DNA of 64,000 nucleotides, taken from NCBI GenBank assembly GCA_963706425.1, contig CAVPMN010000001.1, forward strand, positions 806,001 through 870,000, given 5' to 3'. Positions within the stretch are counted from its first letter, which is position 1. Each line of letters starts with the position of its first letter. Below, one piece after another: positions 46,643 through 54,639 of this stretch. The notes below the pieces were generated by a model. It was not told the origin of the DNA. It searched no databases and was given only the letters and a program-made list of their open reading frames with translations. Source of the stretch: CAVPMN01 sp963706425 (GTDB taxonomy: Bacteria > Actinomycetota > Acidimicrobiia > Acidimicrobiales > Acidimicrobilacustridaceae). The position numbers and the translations under genes were made by a program.

Positions 46643-48229
46643 GTGGCCGAGACCCCTTCTCAGGCGGCCGGGCCCCCTGATCCTGGCCGGCGCAAGCTGT
46701 TGTTGGTCGCCGGCTTCGCGGCGGCCAACGTGGTGCTACTGAAGAACCTCACCGACGGCGGATCGCAGTCGGGCGGCACGGCGACCACGGGGCGTATCGA
46801 GGTCGTCGGCGAACGCACCCCGCCGGGGCCCCCGGCGCTCGACGGTGCCGAGCCGGCCCCGCCGGCGGGCTACATGTTCGCCACGGTGATCAGCAACGGG
46901 CGCATCATCGATCCGGCGAGCGGCTACGACCAGGTGGCGAACATCGGCATCGACGGCGACCGCGTGCGCGCCATCTCCACCGAACCACTGGTCGGCACCA
47001 CCACCATCGACGCCACCGGCCTCGTGGTGGCGCCCGGCTTCGTCGACGTGCTGTCGTACGAGCCCAACCCCTACGGCGTCTGGTACAAGGTCGCCGACGG
47101 CGTCACCACCAACCTCGGCATGCACGGCATCAACAGCACCGCCGACGGGTTCTTCGAGACCTATGCGAGCGAAGGGCAGCGCCCGCCCGTGCATTACGGC
47201 GGCGCGTTCGACAACCCGCACATGCGCAGCGTCGAGGCGGGCCTGCCCACGCGGGCGGCCAACCAGAGCCAGATCGACACGCTGCGACGCGAGCTCGAGG
47301 AGGGCATCGCGCAGGGATGGATCGGCGTCGACGTCGAGCCCGAGTACACCCCGTGGGTCACCGCCGAGGAGATCACCGCGCTGGGCCAGGTCGCCGCCCA
47401 ATACGGCCTGCCACTCTTCTCGCACATCCGCTACTCCACCCCGGGCACACCCGAGGAGGGCAGCCTGGCGGCCGTCGACGAGTTGTTGCGCGTGGCCGAC
47501 GACACCGGCGTGGCGGTGCACATCGATCACATCACGAGCATGGCCACCCACGTGATGGGCGATGCCTTCGCCAAGCTCGAGGCCGCCCGGTCACGCGGCA
47601 TCGACGTGACCGCGTGCATGTATCCCTACGACTTCTGGGCCACCACGCTGGCGTCGCAGCGCTTCGCCCCCGGATGGCAGGAACGATTCGGCATCGACTA
47701 TGGCGATCTCGAGGTGGCCGGCACCGGCGAGCGACTCACCGAGTCGACGTTCGCCCGTTACCAGGCCGACAACACGCTGGTGGCCGCTCACGCCATCCCC
47801 GAGCAGGACGTGCGGGCCGCCCTCGCGGTGCCGTGGGTGATGATCGGCAGCGACGGCATCCTCGAGCCCGGCGACAACAACCATCCCCGGTGCACGGGCT
47901 GCTTCAGCCGCACGCTCGGCCGCTACGTGCGCGACGAGAGCGTGATCTCACTGCCCGACGCGCTCGCGAAGATGACCATCATCCCGGCACGGCGCCTGGA
48001 AGCACGGGTCCCGGCCATGCGCCGCAAGGGTCGGCTGCAGATGGGCGCCGATGCCGACATCACCGTCTTCGACCCGGCCACGGTTGGCGATCGCTCGACG
48101 ATCGCCAACCCCGCGGAGGAGTCGGTGGGCATCGAGTACGTGCTCGTGTCCGGCCAGGTGGTGAAGGACCGCGCCACGCTGAACAAGGACGTGGTGGTGG
48201 GTCAGCCGATCACGCCGGAGCTGGCCTGA
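46643..48229 (+). CDS. D-aminoacylase-like amidohydrolase with N-terminal membrane anchor
   Basis: 528 residues, intact. A basic N-terminus and hydrophobic stretch LLLVAGFAAANVVLL form a signal anchor. The amidohydrolase core resembles N-acyl-D-amino acid deacylases: VISNGRIIDPASGYD, ATGLVVAPGFVDVLSYEP, LPLFSHIRYSTPG, GVAVHIDHITSMA, WVMIGSDGILEPG and ALAKMTIIPARRLE. The usual HxH after PGFxD is replaced by LSY, and the metal-bridging GNCG Cys region reads GMHG. The two later His and the catalytic Asp (SDG) remain, so a single-metal enzyme is likely. The GTG follows TACATT. Confidence 0.82.
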   Translation: MAETPSQAAGPPDPGRRKLLLVAGFAAANVVLLKNLTDGGSQSGGTATTGRIEVVGERTPPGPPALDGAEPAPPAGYMFATVISNGRIIDPASGYDQVANIGIDGDRVRAISTEPLVGTTTIDATGLVVAPGFVDVLSYEPNPYGVWYKVADGVTTNLGMHGINSTADGFFETYASEGQRPPVHYGGAFDNPHMRSVEAGLPTRAANQSQIDTLRRELEEGIAQGWIGVDVEPEYTPWVTAEEITALGQVAAQYGLPLFSHIRYSTPGTPEEGSLAAVDELLRVADDTGVAVHIDHITSMATHVMGDAFAKLEAARSRGIDVTACMYPYDFWATTLASQRFAPGWQERFGIDYGDLEVAGTGERLTESTFARYQADNTLVAAHAIPEQDVRAALAVPWVMIGSDGILEPGDNNHPRCTGCFSRTLGRYVRDESVISLPDALAKMTIIPARRLEARVPAMRRKGRLQMGADADITVFDPATVGDRSTIANPAEESVGIEYVLVSGQVVKDRATLNKDVVVGQPITPELA

Positions 48230-48276
48230 ACCGCGTCAAGTCACCTGGACTCAGCTGAGCGGGCCTGACCGCTCGG

Positions 48277-49011
48277 TCAGTGCACCAGACGATCACCCGA
48301 GCCGCCGTGCTCGGGGAAGAGCAGTTTCGACAGCTCCGCGGCGTCGGCGTCGCGGGGGCCGTCGTCGGGCGACGGCCACATGGCGGCGAGCACGCCGGGC
48401 ACGATGATCGGCTCACGGCCCTTGACGGGAGTGATGGTCGCCCCAACTGCGGACTCGGCGGCGGCGGCCGCTTCGGCCTCGGCCAGCGCGTCGGCCTCGG
48501 CTTGGGCCTCGACCAGCGCGGCGACCATCTCGAAGTGGAAGCCGGCCTCGTCGTCATCCACCGCACCGGCGGCGGCCGGCTGCAGCTCGGCGTCGTCGTG
48601 CGGCTCGGGCGGGTCGAGCACCTCGTCGACCGGCGCCAGCTCGAGCTCGAGATCGAGCTCCACCACCAGCTCGGACTCCGGCGTGGGCTCGACGGCGACC
48701 GACTCCGCCGCTTCGGCCACCCAGGTCGAGAAGGTCTCGGGGTCGTCGTCGACCAGCTCTTCGAGCTCGCCGAACTCGTGGTCGAGCACGATCGACGCCT
48801 CGAAGGCAGCGTCGCTGATGGGGGGCGATCCGGCCGAGCCGGGCCGGCGAGCCGGGCGGCCGAAGGAGCGCACCACTGGGCCCTCGGCGGGCTCACCGTC
48901 GTCCGGCGCGGGCACGAAGTCGGTGGGCGCGACGAGGAAGTCGGCCGTGTCCCCCACGTCCGCCGCAATCGGGAGCTGGCGTCGCTGTGCCCGCCATCGA
49001 GCGAAACCCAT
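48277..49011 (-). CDS. Acidic low-complexity protein of unknown function
   Basis: 244 residues starting MGFARWRAQRRQLPI. After a basic start the protein is strongly acidic and Ala/Glu/Asp/Pro-rich (ESELVVELDLELELAPVDEV, EAQAEADALAEAEAAAAAES), with a conserved-looking end ADAAELSKLLFPEHGG. No membrane segment and no family recognised. It is probably largely disordered. The ATG has TACCTT 6 nt upstream. It may be a scaffold or cell-envelope-associated protein; no function can be assigned. Confidence 0.6.
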   Translation of the reverse strand: MGFARWRAQRRQLPIAADVGDTADFLVAPTDFVPAPDDGEPAEGPVVRSFGRPARRPGSAGSPPISDAAFEASIVLDHEFGELEELVDDDPETFSTWVAEAAESVAVEPTPESELVVELDLELELAPVDEVLDPPEPHDDAELQPAAAGAVDDDEAGFHFEMVAALVEAQAEADALAEAEAAAAAESAVGATITPVKGREPIIVPGVLAAMWPSPDDGPRDADAAELSKLLFPEHGGSGDRLVH

Positions 49012-49017
49012 CACAGC

Positions 49018-49023
49018 AAGGTA
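49018..49023 (-). promoter_or_regulatory. -10 box TACCTT of the acidic protein gene (leaderless)
   Basis: TACCTT lies 6 nt before the ATG of the gene on the minus strand. Confidence 0.45.
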
Positions 49024-49074
49024 GCAAGACAATCCCGGAGGGGGAAGTGGTCGCCACGCAGGGTGCTGGGAGGT

Positions 49075-49150
49075 TGGTACCCCGTACGGGATTTGAACCC
49101 GTGTTGCCGGCGTGAGAGGCCGGTGTCCTAGGCCGCTAGACGAACGGGGC
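49075..49150 (-). tRNA. tRNA-Glu (CTC)
   Basis: A full cloverleaf can be drawn. Acceptor stem GCCCCGT/ACGGGGT (first pair G-U), anticodon stem CCGGC/GCCGG with loop CTCTCAC giving anticodon CTC, and T-arm ACGGGTTCAAATCCCGT. Discriminator A is followed by an encoded CCA. It lies alone between the acidic protein and the MBL gene. Confidence 0.93.
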
Positions 49151-49307
49151 AGGTGAGCCGCATCACTGTAGCGGCCGTCCCTGCAGTCGCGGGAACTGGA
49201 ACGGCCCTGCGGGAACTGGAACGCGTCGCGTGGCGTCTATCCCTCAACCCGTGCCTGAGTGCCCCCTGCCTGCTGGGAGCGGGTCGGGCACGGGCCACGG
49301 GATTCCG

Positions 49308-50095
49308 TCAAACGTGGCGGGCGAGATAGGCGTCGCAGAGCTCGACCAGACGCTCCCGCCCGAAGCTCGGCTCGTGGCCGCCATGGACGACGGTGACCGG
49401 CAGCTCTCGCAACCGCCGCATGGTGACGACGTAGTCGTCGATGTCGGATCCGTCGAGCTCATCGAGCAGGGGGCCGTCGTAGACCGCGTCGCCAGAGAAG
49501 AGCGTGCCGGTGGCCGCCTCCCACAAGCCCATGCTGCCGGGCGAGTGGCCGGGCAGGTGCAGCACCTCGAAGGAGCGGTCGCCGCACGACACGACGTCGC
49601 CGTCGTCGAGCACTCGGGTCGCCGCGGCGGCAGGGATCTCGTCGACCGTCGGCAGCCCCGCGGCCGGTACCGCGTCGATCATCAGCTCGGGGATGTCGTA
49701 GCCCGCATCACGATAGGGAGCGAGCACCGTCTCGCCGAAGTGCTCGGACACCACGGTCGACAGCGACGCCTCGTCGAGCACGTCGGCTTCGGCGCGATGC
49801 ACGGCTCGCTCGTCGAACTCGTTGAGACCGCCGACGTGATCGGCGTGAGTGTGGGTCGCCACGGCCAGCACCGGATGGCCGATCGCGCGCTCGACGAGGT
49901 GGGCCAGCGGGGCCAAGCCGAGTGCCGTATCGATGACGAGGTCGCGGTCGCGGTCCATCGCACGTGCCATACGTTGCACCGCAACAGCGGGTGGACGTGT
50001 GGCTCGGTGATCAGGGTGATGTCGTCGTCGACTCGTTCGCGAACGAACCACGGGGTGGCGACCGGCAGTCCGGCGGTGGTCAACGGATCAGCCAT
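49308..50095 (-). CDS. MBL-fold metallo-hydrolase (frame-broken)
   Basis: About 262 residues. The N-terminus VATPWFVRERVDDDITLITE and HVHPLLRCNVWHV joins, after a shift near 49970, with DLVIDTALGLAPLAHLVE, the zinc-binding HTHADHVGGLNEF, VLHLPGHSPGSMGLWEAATG (third His), TLFSGDAVYDGPLLDEL and VVHGGHEPSFGRERL. This is the general metallo-beta-lactamase-fold hydrolase pattern. The substrate is unknown. Confidence 0.87.
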
Positions 50096-50163
50096 ACCTC
50101 GCCATCCTCGCCGTTTCCTCACGCCTCCGCACGGGTTCGATCGGGTGGATCGATGGCGAGCAG

Positions 50164-50169
50164 TAGGGT
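50164..50169 (+). promoter_or_regulatory. -10 box TAGGGT of a small membrane protein gene (leaderless)
   Basis: TAGGGT lies 7 nt before the ATG. Confidence 0.45.
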
Positions 50170-50176
50170 GGCCGCC

Positions 50177-50326
50177 ATGTACGTCGGACTCGCCGCCTTT
50201 GCCGCCATCGCCATCCTCTGTGTCGTCGTCGGCATGGCCGCCATGAAGCGCCGCCGCGACTACGGCCACAGCGGCGACGGCGACGACTTCGACTTCCAGG
50301 CCTACGAAGGCTTCGACAAGGACTGA
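50177..50326 (+). CDS. Small single-pass membrane protein
   Basis: 49 residues: an N-terminal membrane segment (VGLAAFAAIAILCVVVGMAA), a basic patch KRRRDYGH, then an acidic tail DGDDFDFQAYEGFDKD. The pattern suggests N-out or signal-anchor topology with the tail in the cytoplasm. No family recognised. The leaderless promoter spacing supports this start. Confidence 0.6.
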   Translation: MYVGLAAFAAIAILCVVVGMAAMKRRRDYGHSGDGDDFDFQAYEGFDKD

Positions 50327-50350
50327 CCGATCCGGCTGGCGGGTGGGCGC

Positions 50351-50566
50351 TCAGGTTCGCCGCAGGACCACGGCGAACTCGGTGGTGTCGGCCGAGGCGG
50401 CGGCCGCGACGAGTGAGCGGATCGACGTGCCGGCGGTGGTTGGCAGGATCGACACCACCTCCCAGCCATCGGCCGCCCACTCATTGAGCTGCTCCTCGAG
50501 ATGTCGGGCGCCGAGGTCGTGGCCGTCCCACGGCACGGCCTCCACCCGATAAGCACGCTTGGTCAT
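50351..50566 (-). CDS. Small DUF4177-like protein
   Basis: 71 residues: MTKRAYRVEAVPWDGHDLGA, a helix LEEQLNEWAADGWEVVSILP and a final strand TEFAVVLRRT. The pattern strand-helix-'GWEVVSI'-strand is that of small DUF4177-type proteins. The ATG has TAATCT 7 nt upstream. Function is unknown. Confidence 0.65.
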   Translation of the reverse strand: MTKRAYRVEAVPWDGHDLGARHLEEQLNEWAADGWEVVSILPTTAGTSIRSLVAAAASADTTEFAVVLRRT

Positions 50567-50573
50567 TCGTCGG

Positions 50574-50579
50574 AGATTA
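50574..50579 (-). promoter_or_regulatory. -10 box TAATCT of the DUF4177-like gene (leaderless)
   Basis: TAATCT lies 7 nt before the ATG and overlaps the end of the upstream same-strand gene region. Confidence 0.4.
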
Positions 50580-50774
50580 GGAGAACCCCGGTGGCGGGGC
50601 TGGCGGGGCGGGCGGGGGTGGTGACCAGGGCGGTGGGGGCGGCCGCATCGAAGAGGCGCGGCGGCCGTGCCGGATGGCACGGACGACAGCAACCACTGCG
50701 GCCAGGGCAACCACGAGGATCCCGAGCCCGAAGACGACCACCGATCCCACGACCGCCCGGAAGCTCTCAAACAT
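50577..50774 (-). CDS. Small membrane protein with proline-rich tail
   Basis: 65 residues: one long membrane segment (VVGSVVVFGLGILVVALAAVVAVV), a basic stretch RAIRHGRRAS and a proline-rich C-terminus (PPPPPWSPPPPAPPAPPPGF). It overlaps the upstream gene by 8 bp, so the two are probably translated together. The Pro/Trp tail may be a protein-binding site. No family recognised. Confidence 0.55.
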   Translation of the reverse strand: MFESFRAVVGSVVVFGLGILVVALAAVVAVVRAIRHGRRASSMRPPPPPWSPPPPAPPAPPPGFS

Positions 50775-51234
50775 CTCGCGGTGCGACGATGACTTCGCCT
50801 GAAGCGCCGGCGACCGTGATCTGGTGGCGCCCGCCCCGGCGCACCTCGAACTCGACCACTCCGGTGTAGACGGCCGATCCGCGTGTGATCGTCTCGCTCA
50901 CCGACGCCCACGAGGTGTCGAGCGGTCCAGCCGGCCCGACGACCGACACGTCGCCCGGGTCGATGCGCACGGCATCGCGGTTCGACACGGTCACCGGCCC
51001 GTAGCTCCGATTGCTTCCGCTGCGCTCGAACACCAGATAGGTGCCCTCGTCGAGCGTCATCGCGATCGTGCCCGGCACCTGCTCGGCGGGCTCGAACAGC
51101 GGCTTCGCCAGCACTCGTCCGGCCATCACCCCACCGAGTACGGCACAGGCGATGCCCACGATGACCAGAATCAACACGAGTCGGCTGCGCGGCTCTTGAA
51201 TCGGAGAGTCGGCGACCACGTCGGTCGGCTGCAC
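50767..51234 (-). CDS. Membrane-anchored protein with extracytoplasmic beta domain
   Basis: 155 residues with GTG start. A short N-terminus is followed by a membrane segment (LVLILVIVGIACAVLGGVMAG) and a beta-rich domain of about 105 residues (GTIAMTLDEGTYLVFERSG, VYTGVVEFEVRRGGRHQITV, GEVIVAPRDV) likely outside the cell. It overlaps the proline-tail protein gene. No family recognised. Confidence 0.6.
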   Translation of the reverse strand: MQPTDVVADSPIQEPRSRLVLILVIVGIACAVLGGVMAGRVLAKPLFEPAEQVPGTIAMTLDEGTYLVFERSGSNRSYGPVTVSNRDAVRIDPGDVSVVGPAGPLDTSWASVSETITRGSAVYTGVVEFEVRRGGRHQITVAGASGEVIVAPRDV

Positions 51235-51413
51235 CTCATCCCATCGGCCGGTTGGTGGCTGTCATGACCAGCCATGCCCACCGAGCCCGGCGCGGTGTCA
51301 GGCCACCGTCGCCGCCGCCTGGATGCCTCGAGATGTCCGTTGCAGATGAGGAGGCGGCGGCCGTCAACGCAGAGCCCCAGGCCATGGCCTGGGGCTTCGC
51401 TCGTTCCATGTTG

Positions 51414-51484
51414 CTCGGGGGAGGGACTCGAACCCCCAAAGGCAGGATCAGAACCTGCTGTGTTGCCAATTACACCACCCCCGA
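51414..51484 (-). tRNA. tRNA-Gln (CTG)
   Basis: Cloverleaf: acceptor TCGGGGG/CCCCCGA, anticodon stem GCAGG/CCTGC with loop TTCTGAT giving anticodon CTG, T-arm with GGTTCGAGTCC, discriminator G. CCA is not encoded (the genome continues CAA). It lies 77 bp beyond the 3' end of the YdcF-like gene, near gltX. Confidence 0.93.
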
Positions 51485-51561
51485 AGGATGGCCCCGAAGG
51501 GGAAGGCCCCGAAGAGCCGAAGCGACATGCTACCGAGGCGGCCCACGCCCGAGCCACCCGG

Positions 51562-52168
51562 TCAGCCGAAGTTCGACAGGCGCCGATAGCCCACGATGCG
51601 CCCGGCCGCCACGGCCAGCGTCTCCCGAACCAACGAGTTGAGCGACGACGACGACTCGGTGGGCGACACCCACGCCCGCAGCCCGACCTCGTCGGCGATC
51701 TGGGTCACCCGCAGCGCGTGGTAGGGGTCCGACACCACCAGCACGCTCGGGCGCGAGGCCCTCGTTGCGCAGGATCACCGCCGACGCCGACAACTCCTCG
51801 TAGCTGTCGGTGCCCTCCACCTCCACGCGGATCACCTCTTCGGGCACCCCCTGCTCGCGCAGGTAGTCGTAGCCCGTGAACCCCTGGGTGACCCGGTCAC
51901 CCACCTGCTTGCCACCGGTCACGATGATGTGATCGGCGTGTCCCTGCTCCCACAGCTCGACGGCGTGGTCGAGCCGAGCCTTGAGCACCGGCGAGGGCCG
52001 CCCGTCCCACTGCGCGGCCCCCATCACCACGATGGCGCTGGCCGGCGCGGCATCGTCCTGGCGCGACGCCCACCACACCTGCCCGAACGTGACGCCGACA
52101 TACAGGACGAGCAGCGCGACCAGCGCGGCTCCGATGCGCAGCGTCCAGCGCAGCACCATGCGCAGCAT
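51562..52168 (-). CDS. YdcF/SanA-like DUF218 membrane protein (frame-broken)
   Basis: About 201 residues. An N-terminal membrane anchor (LRIGAALVALLVLYVGVTF) precedes the DUF218 domain: SAIVVMGAAQWDGRPSPVLKAR, DHIIVTGGKQVGD, YLREQGVPEEVIRVEVEGTDS and, after a shift near 51757, VLVVSDPYHALRVTQIADE. The family is linked to envelope functions. The ATG is 2 nt from the gltX stop, so it is probably cotranscribed with gltX. Confidence 0.85.
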
Positions 52169-52170
52169 GA

Positions 52171-53587
52171 TCAGAGACGGGCGCGAGCCGCCTGCAACCG
52201 TCGCAGCGTCTCGTCGCGCCCGAGCACGTCGAGGATGTCGCCGAGCGGGATGCCCCGATCGCGCCCGGTGAGCGCCACCCGCACCGGCAGCTGACGGGCC
52301 TTCCTCGGCATGGTGAGCTGCTCGCCGATGTCGCCGATGACCGTCATCAGGGTGTCGCTGTCCCACTCGGCCGAGGCGAACGCATCGATCACGCGCGTCG
52401 AGCATGGCGGTGGCCTGCTCGGGGCTCTTCAGCATCGCCTTCTGCCACGACTCGTCGTCGACGACGGGTTCATCGACGAACGCGAAGTCGACCGCGTCGG
52501 GGATCTCGGCCAGACGATCGACCCGCGTCTGCACCACCGGCGCCAGCTGCTCGAACACCTTGGCGTCGAAGCGCTCGGCCGGCCACGGCGTGTCGGGACC
52601 GGTGATCCAGTGGGTCGACCGGTCGACGAACTCGGGCACCGGGAGGGCCCGGATGTACTCGCCGTTGAAGTGGTTGAGCTTCTTCAGGTCGAAGAAGGCG
52701 CTGGCCTTGTTGACGTGGTCGAGGCGGAACAGCTCGATGATCTCGGCGATCGGTCGGATCTCGACGCCGTCGGGCGCACCCCACCCCAACGTGGCGAGGT
52801 AGTTGCGCATGGCCTCGGGCAGGTAGCCACGCTCGATGTAGTCGCCCATCGACACGTCGTCGCGCCGCTTCGACAGCTTCTGGCGCTTCTCGTTGACGAT
52901 CAGAGGAAGGTGCGCGAACACGGGCACCTCGTGCACACCCAACGAGGTGCGCAGCAACAGCACCTTGGGCGTGACGTTGATGAGATCTTCGCCGCGGACG
53001 ATGTGGGTGATGCCGAGGTCGGCATCGTCGACCGCGTTGGCGAGCAGGAACATCGGCACGCCGGTGGAGCGCACGATCACGAAGTCCTCGAGGTCGGCGT
53101 TCTCGAACGAGATGTGGCCGCGGATCTCGTCGTCGAACGCCGTGCGTGCCCTCATCGGGCGTGCGGAACCGCACCACTCGACCCTCACCGGGCCCGAGCG
53201 CCCGATCACGACAAAACGCGTCGTAGCCCGGCTTGCCGCCACGGACCTCCGGCTCGGGCCTTCACGTCGTCGGGCGCGCAGTCGCACCAGTAGGCATCGG
53301 CCCGACGCCAGCAGCTTCTCGGCGGCCGCCTGGTAGAGCTCGCCTCGGTCGGACTGGTGGACCGGCTCGCCGTCCCAGTCGATCCCCAGCCATTCGAGGG
53401 CCCGGTAGATCACCTCGATGAGCTCACGGCGGGTGCGCTCGGCGTCGGTGTCCTCGATGCGCAGCACCAGCTCGCCGCCCTGCTGGCGGGCGAAGAGCCA
53501 GTTGAACAGCGCCGTGCGGGCCCCGCCGATGTGCAGATAGCCGGTGGGCGCCGGGGCGAAGCGCACCCTGATGGGTGAGGTGGTCAC
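52171..53587 (-). CDS. gltX: Glutamyl-tRNA synthetase (frame-broken)
   Basis: About 471 residues. It has the HIGH-type block APAPTGYLHIGGARTALFNWL, RIEDTDAERT, ITHIVRGEDLINVTPK and the KMSKS-type block KLSKRRDDVSM, then the anticodon-binding C-terminus ending RRLQAARARL. The stretch 53150-53300 is disturbed by about two shifts and another lies near 52395. As an essential gene it is strong evidence that these breaks are not real. The GTG start has TAGCAT 7 nt upstream. Nearby tRNA-Gln suggests a non-discriminating enzyme; that is inference. Confidence 0.93.
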
Positions 53588-53594
53588 CTCGCCG

Positions 53595-53600
53595 ATGCTA
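53595..53600 (-). promoter_or_regulatory. -10 box TAGCAT of gltX (leaderless)
   Basis: TAGCAT lies 7 nt before the GTG of gltX, in a 44-bp divergent region shared with the transpeptidase gene. Confidence 0.5.
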
Positions 53601-53616
53601 CTGGTCGTCCTCCGGG

Positions 53617-53622
53617 TACGAT
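53617..53622 (+). promoter_or_regulatory. -10 box TACGAT of the L,D-transpeptidase gene (leaderless)
   Basis: TACGAT lies 9 nt before the ATG. Confidence 0.45.
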
Positions 53623-53631
53623 TGCGCGCCG

Positions 53632-54516
53632 ATGTCGACTCGAAGCCCCCACCTGCCCCGCGGACGGGTCCGCTCTCTTGCGCTCGTCGTGGCGCTCGTG
53701 CTCGCGGCGGCCAGCGCCTGTGGCACGTCGAGCGACGCCGGCGACGGGTTCCAGCTGCGGTCCGACCAGCTGCAGCCCACCACCACCACGACGGCGCCCC
53801 TGCCCGATCACACCACCGAGACCGTCACCGCAAACGGGGCCACCCTCGAGGTCTTCGCCCAGAAACCCGACGCCACGGCCGAGCCGATCGAACCGGCCCA
53901 GGAGCCACCGACGGCCACCCCCAGCGGCGGCCTGGCGCCCATCCCCCGCTTCGATCTCAACTCCGCCGGCGTGCGGGCCACCTTCACCGGCTGGTCCTAC
54001 GACAACCCCACCTACTTCGGCAATCCCCTCACGATGGTGGTCACCGAACGCGACGACCAGTGGGTGAAGGTCAAGATCCCAGCCCGGCCGAACGGCCAGG
54101 AAGGATGGGTGCGGGCCTCCGACGTCACCGTCGCCGCCCATCAGTTCCACGGCGAGCTCACCCTGTCCGACTTCACGCTGCGGATGTGGAACGGCACCGA
54201 GCTCATCGCCGAGACCCAGGTGGTCATCGGCACCGACTCCACCCCCACGCCCGTCGGCCGGCTCTACATCTCCGAGAAGATCCCGCAGTCCTACGCCGGC
54301 GGCGCCTACGGGCCATGGGTGCTGGCCACCAGCTCCTACTCCGAGGCGCTCGACCTGTTCGACGGCGGCCTGCCGGTCATCGCCTTCCACGGCACCAACA
54401 ACCCGGGCCTCATCGGGTCGAAGGCGTCCAACGGCTGCATCCGCATGCCCAACGACGTGGTGACCCTGCTGGCCGAGACGCTGCCGGCCGGCACCCCCGT
54501 CGACATCCGCGCCTGA
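53632..54516 (+). CDS. L,D-transpeptidase lipoprotein
   Basis: 294 residues, intact. Signal LALVVALVLAAASAC gives lipobox Cys30, followed by a Thr/Pro-rich linker. An SH3-like segment (RFDLNSAGVRATFTGWSYDN to QEGWVRASDVTV) precedes the YkuD catalytic domain: LRMWNGTELIAETQVVIGTD, TPTPVGRLYISEKI and the active-site block IAFHGTNNPGLIGSKASNGC-IRM with catalytic Cys and His. It would form 3-3 peptidoglycan crosslinks outside the membrane. Confidence 0.93.
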   Translation: MSTRSPHLPRGRVRSLALVVALVLAAASACGTSSDAGDGFQLRSDQLQPTTTTTAPLPDHTTETVTANGATLEVFAQKPDATAEPIEPAQEPPTATPSGGLAPIPRFDLNSAGVRATFTGWSYDNPTYFGNPLTMVVTERDDQWVKVKIPARPNGQEGWVRASDVTVAAHQFHGELTLSDFTLRMWNGTELIAETQVVIGTDSTPTPVGRLYISEKIPQSYAGGAYGPWVLATSSYSEALDLFDGGLPVIAFHGTNNPGLIGSKASNGCIRMPNDVVTLLAETLPAGTPVDIRA

Positions 54517-54529
54517 CCCGCTCCCACCC

Positions 54530-54578
54530 GAACTGGTCACCGAGAACGACGTTTTCCGGCTTCCTGGGTGACCAGTTC
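54530..54578. repeat. Palindromic repeat family B, copy 3
   Basis: 49-bp element, arms GAACTGGTCAC/GTGACCAGTTC, inner block CGAGAACGACGTTTTCCGGC, 13 bp after the transpeptidase stop. It is identical in length and almost in sequence to copy 4, start to start 61 bp. Confidence 0.88.
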
Positions 54579-54590
54579 AGCGTTTAGCCC

Positions 54591-54639
54591 GAACTGGTCA
54601 CCGAGAACGACGTTTTCCGGCTTCCTGGGTGACCAGTTC
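54591..54639. repeat. Palindromic repeat family B, copy 4
   Basis: 49-bp element matching copy 3 across its whole length. Its right arm contributes two bases of the TGA stop codon of the convergent epoxide-hydrolase-like gene. Confidence 0.88.

Noticed and set aside
48257..48274. Hairpin GAGCGG/CCGCTC between convergent genes as a terminator
   Set aside because: Six-bp stem, no T-tract; in such GC-rich DNA this is expected by chance.
54530..54639. Family B pair as a short CRISPR or attachment site
   Set aside because: Units are palindromic with conserved inner sequence, there are no cas or integrase genes, and the same pair occurs at 33.8 kb between other genes.
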